Assembly (NCBI RefSeq): GCF_016735515.1
Contig: NZ_JAERQZ010000001.1
Location: 4,142,746-4,206,745, forward strand
Direction of reading: 5' to 3'
Length of the DNA: 64,000 nt
From: Piscinibacter sp. HJYY11
GTDB taxonomy: Bacteria > Pseudomonadota > Gammaproteobacteria > Burkholderiales > Burkholderiaceae_C
Shown here: positions 34,464 to 42,812 of the stretch, one piece after another
How the letters are laid out: each line of letters begins with the position of its first letter
Numbering within the stretch: the stretch's first letter is position 1
The notes under the pieces: generated by a model
What the model saw: only the letters and a program-made list of their open reading frames with translations
Database searches by the model: none
What the model was told of the DNA's origin: nothing
Program-made: the position numbers and the translations under genes

Positions 34464-35417
34464 ATGCTCAAGCCCTTGCTCGCCGCTGCCCTGCTCGCGG
34501 CCTCGTCCGCTGGTGCACTCGCCCAGGCCTGGCCCGACAAGCCGCTGCGCATCGTGGTGCCGTACCCGCCGGGTGGCTCGTCCGACATCATTGCCCGCGC
34601 CATCAGCCAGCCACTGTCGGATGCGCTGAAGCAGACCGTCGTCGTCGAAAACAAGCCGGGCGCCAACGGCAACACCGGCACCGATTTCGTCGCCAGGAGC
34701 ACCGACGGCCACACGCTGCTGCTGTGCGACGTCGGCGCGCTGGCGATCTCGCCCTCGGTCTACCTCAAGCTGCCGTTCGACCCGTCGAAGGACTTGAAGG
34801 GCGTGAGCATGCTCGCGTACTCGCCGCACCTGCTGGTGGTGCACCCGTCGGTGAAGGCGAGCAACCTCAAGGAGCTCGTCGCTTTGTCGCAGAAAGAGAA
34901 GATCGACTTCGCCGTCACCGCGATGGGCAGCGCGCCGCACCTCGCCGGCGTGGCCGTGGAGAAGGCGACCCAGGCCAAGTGGGAGTACATCCCGTACAAG
35001 GGCGGCTCGCAGGCGGTGGCCGACACGGTCGCGGGCCAGACGCATGTGGTGATGAACGGCATGCTGGCCACGCTGCCCTTCGTGCAGTCGGGCAAGCTGA
35101 AGGTGCTGGGTGTTTCGAAGAAGACCCGCGTGCCGCTGCTGCCCGAGGTGCCGACGATCGCCGAGCAGGGCATCGCCGGCTTCGAGTCGGGCACCTGGCA
35201 GGGCGTGCTGATGCCGGCGAACACACCGCCGGCAGTGGTATCGCGCGTGGCCACCGAGTTGGCGCGCATCATCCAGTCGCCCGAGATCCAGAAGCGCCTC
35301 GCCTCGCAAGGCGCAGAAGTTGCGGTGATCGCGCCGGCCGACTTCGGACCCTTCTTCGAGCGCGAGCGCGCCAAGTGGGCCAAGGTGGTGGCCGAGGGCA
35401 AGGTCACGATCGACTGA
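34464..35417 (+). CDS. Bug/TctC-type periplasmic binding protein
   Basis: 317 residues, signal peptide MLKPLLAAALLAASSAGALA. Bug motifs: WPDKPLRIVVPYPPGGSSDI, VVVENKPGANGNTGTDFVAR, YIPYKGGSQAVADTVAGQTH. First gene of the Bug-garL-garR-glycerate kinase operon under a GntR-type site, so an aldarate is the probable ligand. Third Bug gene of the window. Confidence 0.92.
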   Translation: MLKPLLAAALLAASSAGALAQAWPDKPLRIVVPYPPGGSSDIIARAISQPLSDALKQTVVVENKPGANGNTGTDFVARSTDGHTLLLCDVGALAISPSVYLKLPFDPSKDLKGVSMLAYSPHLLVVHPSVKASNLKELVALSQKEKIDFAVTAMGSAPHLAGVAVEKATQAKWEYIPYKGGSQAVADTVAGQTHVVMNGMLATLPFVQSGKLKVLGVSKKTRVPLLPEVPTIAEQGIAGFESGTWQGVLMPANTPPAVVSRVATELARIIQSPEIQKRLASQGAEVAVIAPADFGPFFERERAKWAKVVAEGKVTID

Positions 35418-35457
35418 TCACCACGACATACACCGACGAGACAACACGAGGACACCC

Positions 35458-36252
35458 ATGAGAGAGAACCGCCTGCGCACGATGTGGAAGGCCGGTGAAG
35501 CGGCCGTCAACGGCTGGCTTGCCATCCCCAACAGCTTCTCGGCCGAGACCATGGCCCACCAGGGCTGGGACACGCTCACCATCGACCTGCAGCACGGCGT
35601 GGTCGACTACCAGGCGATGGTCGGCATGCTGCAAGCCATCTCGACCACGCCCACGGTGCCGGTGGTGCGCGTGCCCTGGCTCGAGCCGGGCATCCTGATG
35701 AAGACGCTCGACGCCGGCGCCTACGGTGTGATCTGCCCGATGGTCAGCACACGCGAAGACGCGCAGAAGCTCGTGGCCTACACCAGCTACGCGCCCAAGG
35801 GCACGCGCAGCTTCGGCCCGGTCCGCGCGCTGCTGTATGGCGGCGCCGACTACCCGCAGTACGCCAACGACACCATCGTGCGCTTCGCGATGATCGAGAC
35901 CGCGCAGGCGCTCGACAACCTCGACGACATCCTGAGCGTGGAAGGCCTGGACGCGATCTACATCGGCCCTTCCGACCTGTCGCTCGCGCTCGGCTGCAAG
36001 CCGGCTTTCGACGAGGTGGACCCGAAGGCCGCGCAGGCCATCGACCACATCCTCGCGCGCGCCAAGGCGCACGGCGTGGTCGCGGGCATCCACAACGGCG
36101 CGCCTGAGGCGGCGCTGGCGCGCATCGCCAAGGGCTTCCAGTTCGTGACCGTCGGCTCCGACGCGCGCCTGATGGCCGCGGGTGCGCAAGCGGTGGTCAG
36201 CAAGATGAAGGCTGGCCGCACCGCAAGCGACGCGGGCTCCGGTTCCTACTGA
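35458..36252 (+). CDS. garL: 5-keto-4-deoxy-D-glucarate aldolase (HpcH/HpaI family)
   Basis: 264 residues, class II aldolase that splits 5-dehydro-4-deoxyglucarate into pyruvate and tartronate semialdehyde. Signatures: catalytic His in TIDLQHGVVDYQAMVGML, VRVPWLEPGILMKTLDAGAY, GPVRALLYGGADYPQYAN, metal ligand Glu in AMIETAQAL and Asp in IYIGPSDLSLALG. The product goes to GarR, 20 bp downstream. Family relatives include HpaI and RhmA; the operon supports GarL. Confidence 0.9.
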   Translation: MRENRLRTMWKAGEAAVNGWLAIPNSFSAETMAHQGWDTLTIDLQHGVVDYQAMVGMLQAISTTPTVPVVRVPWLEPGILMKTLDAGAYGVICPMVSTREDAQKLVAYTSYAPKGTRSFGPVRALLYGGADYPQYANDTIVRFAMIETAQALDNLDDILSVEGLDAIYIGPSDLSLALGCKPAFDEVDPKAAQAIDHILARAKAHGVVAGIHNGAPEAALARIAKGFQFVTVGSDARLMAAGAQAVVSKMKAGRTASDAGSGSY

Positions 36253-36272
36253 TTTCGATAGAGGACATCACC

Positions 36273-37157
36273 ATGAAGGTTGGATTCATCGGGCTGGGCA
36301 TCATGGGTGCGCCCATGTGCGGCCATCTCATCGCCGCGGGCCACGAGCTCTTCGTGCACACGCGCAGCAAGCCGCCGGCCGAGATCGCCGCAAAGGCGAT
36401 CACCTGCCCCGATGCGGCGACGGTCGCGCAATCGGTGGACGTGGTGATCCTCATGCTGCCCGACACGCCCGACGTGGCGAAGGTGCTCTTCGGCGAAAGG
36501 GGCGTGGCCGCAGGTCTGAGCCAAGGCAAGGTCGTCGTCGACATGAGCTCCATCTCGCCGATGGAGACCAAGGAGTTCGCGAAGAAGATCGAAGCGCTCG
36601 GCTGCGACTATGTCGATGCGCCGGTGTCGGGTGGCGAAGTCGGCGCGAAGGCCGCCTCGCTCACCATCATGTGCGGTGGCAAGGAGTCGGCCTTCGAACG
36701 CGTGAAGCCGCTCTTCGAGAAGATGGGCAAGAACATCACGCTCGTGGGCGGCGTGGGCGACGGACAGACCACCAAGGTCGCCAACCAGATCATCGTGGCG
36801 CTCAACATCGCGGCGGTCGGCGAAGCGCTCGTCTTCGCCAGCAAGGCGGGTGCTGACCCGGCCAAGGTGCGCCAGGCCTTGATGGGCGGCTTTGCGGCGA
36901 GCCGCATCCTCGAAGTGCATGGGGAGCGCATGATCAAGCGCACCTTCAACCCGGGCTTTCGCATCGGGCTGCACCAGAAGGACCTGAGCCTCGCGCTCGC
37001 GGGCGCGCGCACGCTGGGCGTGGCCTTGCCGCAGACGGCGGGGGCCGCGCAGCTGATGCAGGCCGTGGCCGCGAACGGCGGCGCCGAGCTCGACCATTCG
37101 GCCCTGGTGAAGGCGCTCGAACTGATGGCCGGGCATGTGGTGACCCCCGACGCGTGA
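36273..37157 (+). CDS. garR: Tartronate semialdehyde reductase
   Basis: 294 residues, beta-hydroxyacid dehydrogenase family. Reduces tartronate semialdehyde to D-glycerate with NAD(P)H. Cofactor motif VGFIGLGIMGAPMCGHLI, substrate motif DAPVSGGEVGAKAASLTIMC, catalytic Lys in TTKVANQIIVALNIAAVGEA and KDLSLALAGARTLGV. Length as in E. coli GarR (294). Confidence 0.94.
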   Translation: MKVGFIGLGIMGAPMCGHLIAAGHELFVHTRSKPPAEIAAKAITCPDAATVAQSVDVVILMLPDTPDVAKVLFGERGVAAGLSQGKVVVDMSSISPMETKEFAKKIEALGCDYVDAPVSGGEVGAKAASLTIMCGGKESAFERVKPLFEKMGKNITLVGGVGDGQTTKVANQIIVALNIAAVGEALVFASKAGADPAKVRQALMGGFAASRILEVHGERMIKRTFNPGFRIGLHQKDLSLALAGARTLGVALPQTAGAAQLMQAVAANGGAELDHSALVKALELMAGHVVTPDA

Positions 37158-37184
37158 CGCGCCGTGGGCGAGCAGAATCGCGGC

Positions 37185-38474
37185 ATGAGCCTCGACCCTC
37201 GCGCCTTTCTCCGTTCCCTCTTCGATGCGGCGATTGCCGCAGCGCAGCCGGAGCGTGTGATCGCGCCGCATCTGCCGCCGCCGCCCAAAGGCCGCACGGT
37301 GGTGATCGGCGCGGGCAAGGCAGGTGGGGCGATGGCGGCGGCGGTCGATGCGCTGTGGCCGGTCGACAAACCCTTGTCGGGCCTGGTCGTCACACGCTAT
37401 GACCATGTGCCGCCGGCCTACAAGAAGCAACCGGGCCGCATCGAAGTCGTCGAAGCGTCGCACCCGGTGCCCGACGAAGCGGGTGCGCAAGCCGCGCGCC
37501 GCATCGCCGCGCTGGCGCAGGGCCTCACCGCCGACGACCTGGTGCTGTGCCTCATCTCCGGCGGGGGCTCCGCGCTGCTGAGCATGCCGGCCGAAGGCCT
37601 CACGCTCCCCGACAAGCAACGCATCAACCAGGCCTTGCTCAAGAGCGGCGCCAGCATCAGCGAGATGAACTGCGTGCGCAAACACCTCTCGGCCATCAAG
37701 GGTGGCCGGCTCGCGGCGATGTGCGCGCCGGCGCCGGTGGTGAGCCTGCTCATCTCCGACGTGCCGGGCGACGACCCGAGCGTGATCGCGAGCGGCCCGA
37801 CGGTCGCCGACCCGAGCACTTGCCGCGAAGCGCTCGGCATCCTGCAGCGCTACGGCATCGACGTGCCGCCGCTCGCGGCCCAAGGCCTGCGCACGGGGGC
37901 GTTCGAGACGCCGAAGCCGGGCGACGAGCGGCTCGCGCGCAACACACTCGCGATGATCGCCACGCCGCAGGCGAGCCTGCAGGCAGCGGCGCAGGCTGCA
38001 CGTGCGGCCGGCATCACCGCGCATGTGCTGAGCGACGAGATCGAAGGCGAGTCGCGTGAAGTCGGCAAGGTGCATGCGGCGCTTGCACGTGCCGTCGCGC
38101 GACGTGGCGAGCCGTTCACCAGGCCTTGCGTCATCTTGAGCGGAGGTGAGACCACCGTCACCGTCGGCAAGGACGCTCGCGGCCGAGGTGGGCGCGCCAG
38201 CGAGTTCCTGCTCGCCTGCGCCGTGACCCTGCAAGGCGAACCCGGTGTGTGGGTGCTCGCGGGCGACACCGATGGCATCGACGGCATCGAGACCAACGCG
38301 GGTGCGATCGTCACGCCCGACACGCTGGCGCGTGCCATGGCACTCGGCCGCAAGCCCGACGAGTACCTCGCCTCGCACGATGCGTGGAGCTTCTTCGCGG
38401 CGCTCGACGACCTGGTGGTGACGGGCCCCACCTACACCAACGTCAACGACTTCCGCGCCTTGCTGATCCTGTAG
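37185..38474 (+). CDS. Glycerate 2-kinase (MOFRL family)
   Basis: 429 residues; start ATG at 37185 (MSLDPRAFLRSLFDAAIAAA). MOFRL/GckA-TtuD type: VVIGAGKAGGAMAAAVDALW, LCLISGGGSALLSMPAEGLT, CVRKHLSAIKGGRLA, and C-terminal ILSGGETTVTV and LAGDTDGIDGIETNAGAIVT. Phosphorylates glycerate to 2-phosphoglycerate, the exit into glycolysis. It completes the four-gene Bug-garL-garR-kinase operon. Confidence 0.93.
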   Translation: MSLDPRAFLRSLFDAAIAAAQPERVIAPHLPPPPKGRTVVIGAGKAGGAMAAAVDALWPVDKPLSGLVVTRYDHVPPAYKKQPGRIEVVEASHPVPDEAGAQAARRIAALAQGLTADDLVLCLISGGGSALLSMPAEGLTLPDKQRINQALLKSGASISEMNCVRKHLSAIKGGRLAAMCAPAPVVSLLISDVPGDDPSVIASGPTVADPSTCREALGILQRYGIDVPPLAAQGLRTGAFETPKPGDERLARNTLAMIATPQASLQAAAQAARAAGITAHVLSDEIEGESREVGKVHAALARAVARRGEPFTRPCVILSGGETTVTVGKDARGRGGRASEFLLACAVTLQGEPGVWVLAGDTDGIDGIETNAGAIVTPDTLARAMALGRKPDEYLASHDAWSFFAALDDLVVTGPTYTNVNDFRALLIL

Positions 38475-38656
38475 GCGCTCGTTGCAGTGCGGCAGGGCAA
38501 TCGGTGTGCGCGCACACGCGTGCTCAGCAACACATCTTCACCAAATGACCCGCCGCATGGCTGGGCATTTGATGGGATCGATGAGGCCTGACGTGTTTGT
38601 CTCTCTACACTACGCCGCGCAGGGAGGTTCACTGAAGAAGCATTTTTTGGAACCTC

Positions 38657-39202
38657 ATGAAGACCAGAGACGTCGTTATCTTTTCGGGAAAGCGCTTCAA
38701 AGTCCCCCAGGGCATCCAGCGCATCGATCACCGTGCCACGCACGGTTGGCAACTCCGCTACGGCGGCACCAAGCTTTTTTCTGACGGCAGCACCGATGGC
38801 AGCGGCGCTGCGGCATCGCTGAAGGCCGCCACCGAAGAGCTGCTCAAGCGCATCGCCAAGCTGCCGGCACCGTCGCGGCTGCAACGCAAGCCGAGCGAGA
38901 ACAAGACCACCGACCTGCCCGTGGGCATCTCGGGCCCCATCGTGCGGCAACGCCCGGGTGCCAAGGTGCGCGAGTGCAACCTGTCGGTGTCGCTCCCGCG
39001 TTATGGCGCGGTGCCGCGTCGCAGCACGATCTACATCGGCAACGAAAACACCTACACGGTGCAACGTTTCGAGGATGCGCTGGCGCGTGCCATCAAGTTG
39101 CGCGAGGACGCCGAGGCCAACTACCGGCGTGATGCCACGCGAGCGAAGCGTGCCGAGGCGCAGCGCCTGGCGGAGAAGCAGCGCTCACGCCGCTCGGCCT
39201 GA
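38657..39202 (+). CDS. Basic protein of unknown function
   Basis: 181 residues, very basic, especially at the end (YRRDATRAKRAEAQRLAEKQ). The N-terminus IFSGKRFKVPQGIQRIDH followed by WQLRYGGTKLFSDG looks like a small three-stranded AP2-like nucleic-acid-binding module, but this is a guess. GGAGG occurs about 25 bases upstream of the ATG, not ideally spaced. It stands alone, with a 182-bp upstream region containing GTGTGCGCGCACAC (38504-38517). No recognised family. Confidence 0.65.
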   Translation: MKTRDVVIFSGKRFKVPQGIQRIDHRATHGWQLRYGGTKLFSDGSTDGSGAAASLKAATEELLKRIAKLPAPSRLQRKPSENKTTDLPVGISGPIVRQRPGAKVRECNLSVSLPRYGAVPRRSTIYIGNENTYTVQRFEDALARAIKLREDAEANYRRDATRAKRAEAQRLAEKQRSRRSA

Positions 39203-39224
39203 GGCGAGGCGGACGAGAACTCGC

Positions 39225-39881
39225 TCAGCCCGGCCCGGGCTGTTGCGAGTCCTCGAACGAGGCACGATAACCACCCAGGGGCGCGTGGTCGCTCAGGCGT
39301 GCCTTCATCGAGTCGATCCAGTCGGGTGGTGTCTGCGGCTCGTCGCGCGCGGCCACACGCAGCGCCGCGAGGATGCCGGCCGACGCCAGCAGGTACAGGC
39401 CCGCGGCCGGCAGCAGCACCTCGGCCAGCGAGCGGGTGTGGTTCCAGCTGCGCGCCACGCCGAGGAAGGCGCAGTACAGCCACAGGGTGTTCGACAGGGC
39501 CACCGGCAGCGCCACGCTCAAGTGGTCGCGCAAGGTCCAGCCCGACACGCGGTGCGGCTTCGCCAGCCGCGGGAAGGTGATGCGGTGCAGGACGAAGGCA
39601 TTCACACACAGCAACGCCACCAGCAAGAGCTTGCCCTGCAGCTTGGGGTTGTGGAGATAGTCGGGTGAGGCCGAGAGGCCGACCAGGATGGAGCCGCCGC
39701 CCGAGAGGCACAGCACGATGAGCGCCGTCGCGATCACCCGCGTCTCGAAGCGCCGCGGCGGCCGGATGATGCAGCGGTAGCGCGCCATCTTGGCGAGCAG
39801 CCGCAGGTCGGTCGTCATGATGAGGCCGAGGGCCAGGCAGGTGGCCATCAGGTGGGCGTAGCTGAGCAGCAGTTTGTCCAT
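39225..39881 (-). CDS. Multi-pass membrane protein of unknown function
   Basis: 218 residues with five or so hydrophobic helices (MATCLALGLIMTTDLRLLAK, VIATALIVLCLSGGGSILVG, KLLLVALLCVNAFVLHRI, VALPVALSNTLWLYCAFLG, VLLPAAGLYLLASAGILAAL). A short acidic/Pro-rich cytoplasmic tail (DSQQPGPG) follows. Start at MDKLLLSYAHLMAT. A His at the end of helix 1 region (AHLMAT) and one in VLHRITF might bind a cofactor, as in heme-carrying membrane proteins, but this is speculative. Isolated, convergent with the basic protein gene. Confidence 0.7.
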   Translation of the reverse strand: MDKLLLSYAHLMATCLALGLIMTTDLRLLAKMARYRCIIRPPRRFETRVIATALIVLCLSGGGSILVGLSASPDYLHNPKLQGKLLLVALLCVNAFVLHRITFPRLAKPHRVSGWTLRDHLSVALPVALSNTLWLYCAFLGVARSWNHTRSLAEVLLPAAGLYLLASAGILAALRVAARDEPQTPPDWIDSMKARLSDHAPLGGYRASFEDSQQPGPG

Positions 39882-40042
39882 CTCCCTGAACCGTCCCTGA
39901 AAAGTGCATCTGTGTGCAGTTGCGATTGTCCTGCGCATCAACTTGGGGTTGAAGGCGGGCTAACACGGGCTCCCCACGCCACGTCAAGCACATGTCATTC
40001 CTCTTGTGCGCCGCACACCGTTCGCTTAGAAACGAACGGATC

Positions 40043-40101
40043 CGACAGAAAACGAAAAAACCATCTGAGCGAATTGAACGCAGATGTTTTCGTTTCCGTC
40101 G
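40043..40101. repeat. Long imperfect inverted repeat
   Basis: Arms 40043-40067 and 40081-40101 share a CGAC...GAAAACGAAAA...CATCTG pattern on opposite strands, about 20 pairs with small bulges, around a 13-base loop. There is no T-run, so it is not a standard terminator. It lies 50 bp before the lipoprotein hydrolase gene. Confidence 0.55.
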
Positions 40102-40150
40102 GGTTCACCTCCATGAGCCGAACAGGCCGTCCACCATAGGAGACACACCC

Positions 40151-41143
40151 ATGATGCGTTCCCGCCGCCACCTCCTTGCCCTTGCCAGCATGGGCGCGTT
40201 CGGCCTGACGGGCTGCGGCACCCCCGGCCCCGCGGCCGCGCCGACCTTCACCTTGCCGATGGCCGACGGCACGCCGCTTTTCGTGCGCCGCTGGCTGGCG
40301 GTGAGCGGCACGCCCAAGGGCGTGGTGCAGATCATTCACGGCGCAGCGGAGCACAGCGCCCGGTACGACCGTGTCGCGAAGCACCTCAACCGCGATGGCT
40401 GGCTCGTGTATGCCGACGACCACCGCGGCCACGCCGGCACCCGCGTGCGCACCAAGGCGCTGGGCGACGCCGGGCCCGACGCGTGGAACAAGTTCGTGAG
40501 CGACGAGAAGGCGCTCACCGACCACATCAAGCAGCAGCACCCAGGGCTCAAGGTCTTCCTGCTCGGCCACAGCATGGGCTCGTTCATCGCGCAGGACTAT
40601 GTGCAGCGCTATGGCAACGCCGTGTCCGGCGTCGTGCTCTCGGGCAGCAACGGCGTGCTCGCCAATGCCGACCAGACGGTCGCCGCGGTGCGCGACCTGG
40701 CGAAGAAAGACCCGCTCGGCCCGTCGCCGGTGTTCGCCTCGGTCTTCGAGTCGTTCAACAAGCCCTTCACCGGCAAGGCCGGCTTCGAGTGGCTGAGCCG
40801 CGATGCCGCCGAGGTGAAGAAATACACCGACGACCCGACCTGCGGCTTTGCGTTCAGCAATGAGCTGGTCGCCGATTTCTTCACCGGCCTGCGCGACCTC
40901 TGGAACCCGGCCAACGAAGCGCGCATCCCCAAGGGCATGCCGATCTACGTGCTCTCGGGCGACCAGGACCCAGTGGGCGGCAACACCGCGGGCCTCAAGA
41001 TCCTGCTGGCCAACTACCAGCGCTACGGCCTCACCGATGTGCAGCACAAGTTCTACCCCGGTGCGCGGCACGAGATCCTGAACGAGACCAACCGCGACGA
41101 GGTGGAGCGCGACATCATCGCGTGGCTCAACGCCCGGCGGTGA
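40151..41143 (+). CDS. Alpha/beta hydrolase lipoprotein (monoacylglycerol-lipase-like)
   Basis: 330 residues. Lipoprotein signal MMRSRRHLLALASMGAFGLT with lipobox LTGC. Hydrolase_4 / lysophospholipase type core: VVQIIHGAAEHSARYDRVAK (oxyanion region), YADDHRGHAGTR, nucleophile elbow LLGHSMGSFIAQDY (Ser in GHSMG), late Asp in VLSGDQDPVGG and His in GARHEILNE. The catalytic triad is complete. Substrate unknown; lipid esters are plausible. Upstream lies the inverted repeat. Confidence 0.9.
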   Translation: MMRSRRHLLALASMGAFGLTGCGTPGPAAAPTFTLPMADGTPLFVRRWLAVSGTPKGVVQIIHGAAEHSARYDRVAKHLNRDGWLVYADDHRGHAGTRVRTKALGDAGPDAWNKFVSDEKALTDHIKQQHPGLKVFLLGHSMGSFIAQDYVQRYGNAVSGVVLSGSNGVLANADQTVAAVRDLAKKDPLGPSPVFASVFESFNKPFTGKAGFEWLSRDAAEVKKYTDDPTCGFAFSNELVADFFTGLRDLWNPANEARIPKGMPIYVLSGDQDPVGGNTAGLKILLANYQRYGLTDVQHKFYPGARHEILNETNRDEVERDIIAWLNARR

Positions 41144-41167
41144 TCCCGGGCCCTGTATCGTCGGGTG

Positions 41168-41641
41168 ATGACCGATGACCGCCGTTACCTGCCGCCCACC
41201 GCCGAGCTGGTGGATGTCGAAGCCGAGCGCGAGGTGGCCGAGCGGCCGCGCCAGGTGCGCTGGGCTTCGGTGCTGCTGTGGCTGAGCTTCACGCTTGGCA
41301 CGGCGGTGACCGCCCATGAGCTGCACCAGACCGTCACCACGGCCGACCCGTCCGAGTTCGCCCCCGCGGCCACCGCGGCGATCGCGGTCTTCACCTTCGC
41401 CTTCCTGGCGCTGAATGCGTTCCTCAACGTGATGATCTACAAGGGCCGCAACTGGGCGCGCATCGCGTACCTGGTGATCGCCGTGCTGGGCGTGGCCTTC
41501 CTGTTCTTCCCGACCGAAGAGGAAGCGACCTCGCTCACGCACCTCGTGGGCTACGCGGTGGGCTCCACGCTCGACCTGATCGCGATGGCGCTCGTCTTCA
41601 CTCGGCCCGGCGCGCTGTGGTTCAGGCGGCGTCGCCCGTAG
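41168..41641 (+). CDS. Small four-helix membrane protein of unknown function
   Basis: 157 residues. A charged N-terminus (MTDDRRYLPPTAELVDVEAE) is followed by hydrophobic helices WASVLLWLSFTLGTAVTAHE, ATAAIAVFTFAFLALNAFLN, WARIAYLVIAVLGVAFLFFP and a final VGYAVGSTLDLIAMALVFTR with a basic tail. It resembles the many short DoxX-unlike membrane proteins in this order; no family assigned. It converges on the HupE-like gene. Confidence 0.65.
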   Translation: MTDDRRYLPPTAELVDVEAEREVAERPRQVRWASVLLWLSFTLGTAVTAHELHQTVTTADPSEFAPAATAAIAVFTFAFLALNAFLNVMIYKGRNWARIAYLVIAVLGVAFLFFPTEEEATSLTHLVGYAVGSTLDLIAMALVFTRPGALWFRRRRP

Positions 41642-41648
41642 CGTTCGT

Positions 41649-42812
41649 TCAGAACGGCATCAGCTCGAGGTTGCCGACCCGCTCGATGAACCACACCGCC
41701 GCCAGCAGCGCGATCAGCAGCGAGCCGCCGACGAGGATCAGCCGCTTGTAGACCCATTGCCGCCGCAGCACGAACGCGATAGGCAGCAGCACCGCCACGA
41801 TCGCGAGCTGCCCGACTTCAACGCCGAGGTTGAAGCCCACCAGCGAGAGCAGCAGGGCGTCGGGCGGCAGGCCGAGGTCCTGCAGCACGCTTGCGAAACC
41901 GAAGCCGTGGATCAACCCGAAGCAGAAGGCCACCAGCCAGCGCCGCCCTTCGACGAGCGGGCGGAGGTTGTTCAATGCGGCCAGCACCACCGACGCCGCA
42001 ATCGCCGACTCGACCCAGCGCGACGGCAGCGACACCCAGCCGAGCGTGGCGAGCGAGAGCGTGATCGAGTGGGCCGCGGTGAACGCGGTCACGACCTTCG
42101 CCACTTCCCAGAAGGCCGAGCGGAAGCTCGAGGCCGGCTCCCACCGCGGCTTGCGCCACACCAGCACCGCGGGCAGCAGCAGCGACACCAGGAAAAGGAT
42201 GTGGTCGAAGCCGATCCAGATGTGCCACACGCCCTCGCGGCCGTACGACAGGAACTGCGACGCCGGGTGCACGTCGCGCAGGACGAAGGGCGTCTTGCCC
42301 GCCGCCGGGTCGAGCACCACGCTCCGGGCGCCGCGAGCCGTCTGGAGCTTGAGCAGGCCGCGGTGCTGCTGGTCGAGGTCGGCGAAGAGGCGGTACTCGA
42401 GCGACAGCTCGGCAGGCGAGGGGCTCGGGCAGCGGATCGACAGCTCGAGCACGCTGTAGACACCGTCGGTGTGGCGGTCGACCAGCTGGCGCGGCACGGC
42501 AAGCGTGCAGGGCTGGCCATCGGCCTGCAGCGACAGGCGCGCGAGCGCGTAGGCCGCGATCTCCGCATGCTTGGCGCGCGTCTCGCCCCAGGTGATGGCG
42601 CCATCGCCATCGGCGTCGAGGCCGATCGCGAAATCGAGGTCGCGCAGGGCAATGTCCCACTGGCCCGACAGGCCGGCGGGGCTGGACTCGTCCGTGCGGA
42701 TCGTGAGGTAGCTCTCGGAGGGTTTGTGCGCCTGCGCCAGGCCGCTCAAGCCGGCGAAGAGGGCGAGGAAGGCGGTGATGCCGGTGAAGAGCCACCGCCG
42801 GGTGCAGCTCAT
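41649..42812 (-). CDS. HupE/UreJ-like membrane protein with Ca-binding-type loop
   Basis: 387 residues. Signal peptide ending near AQAHKPS. An N-terminal periplasmic domain of about 150 residues contains an EF-hand-like loop DADGDGAITWGE. The C-terminal half has six to seven membrane helices with HupE/UreJ_2 motifs: VWHIWIGFDHILFLVSLLLP, FTAAHSITLSLATLG, and FGLIHGFGFASVLQDLGLPP. His residues in these helices could bind metal; nickel or cobalt transport is assumed for the family but unproven for this type. Overlaps the TPR gene by four bases. Confidence 0.82.
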   Translation of the reverse strand: MSCTRRWLFTGITAFLALFAGLSGLAQAHKPSESYLTIRTDESSPAGLSGQWDIALRDLDFAIGLDADGDGAITWGETRAKHAEIAAYALARLSLQADGQPCTLAVPRQLVDRHTDGVYSVLELSIRCPSPSPAELSLEYRLFADLDQQHRGLLKLQTARGARSVVLDPAAGKTPFVLRDVHPASQFLSYGREGVWHIWIGFDHILFLVSLLLPAVLVWRKPRWEPASSFRSAFWEVAKVVTAFTAAHSITLSLATLGWVSLPSRWVESAIAASVVLAALNNLRPLVEGRRWLVAFCFGLIHGFGFASVLQDLGLPPDALLLSLVGFNLGVEVGQLAIVAVLLPIAFVLRRQWVYKRLILVGGSLLIALLAAVWFIERVGNLELMPF

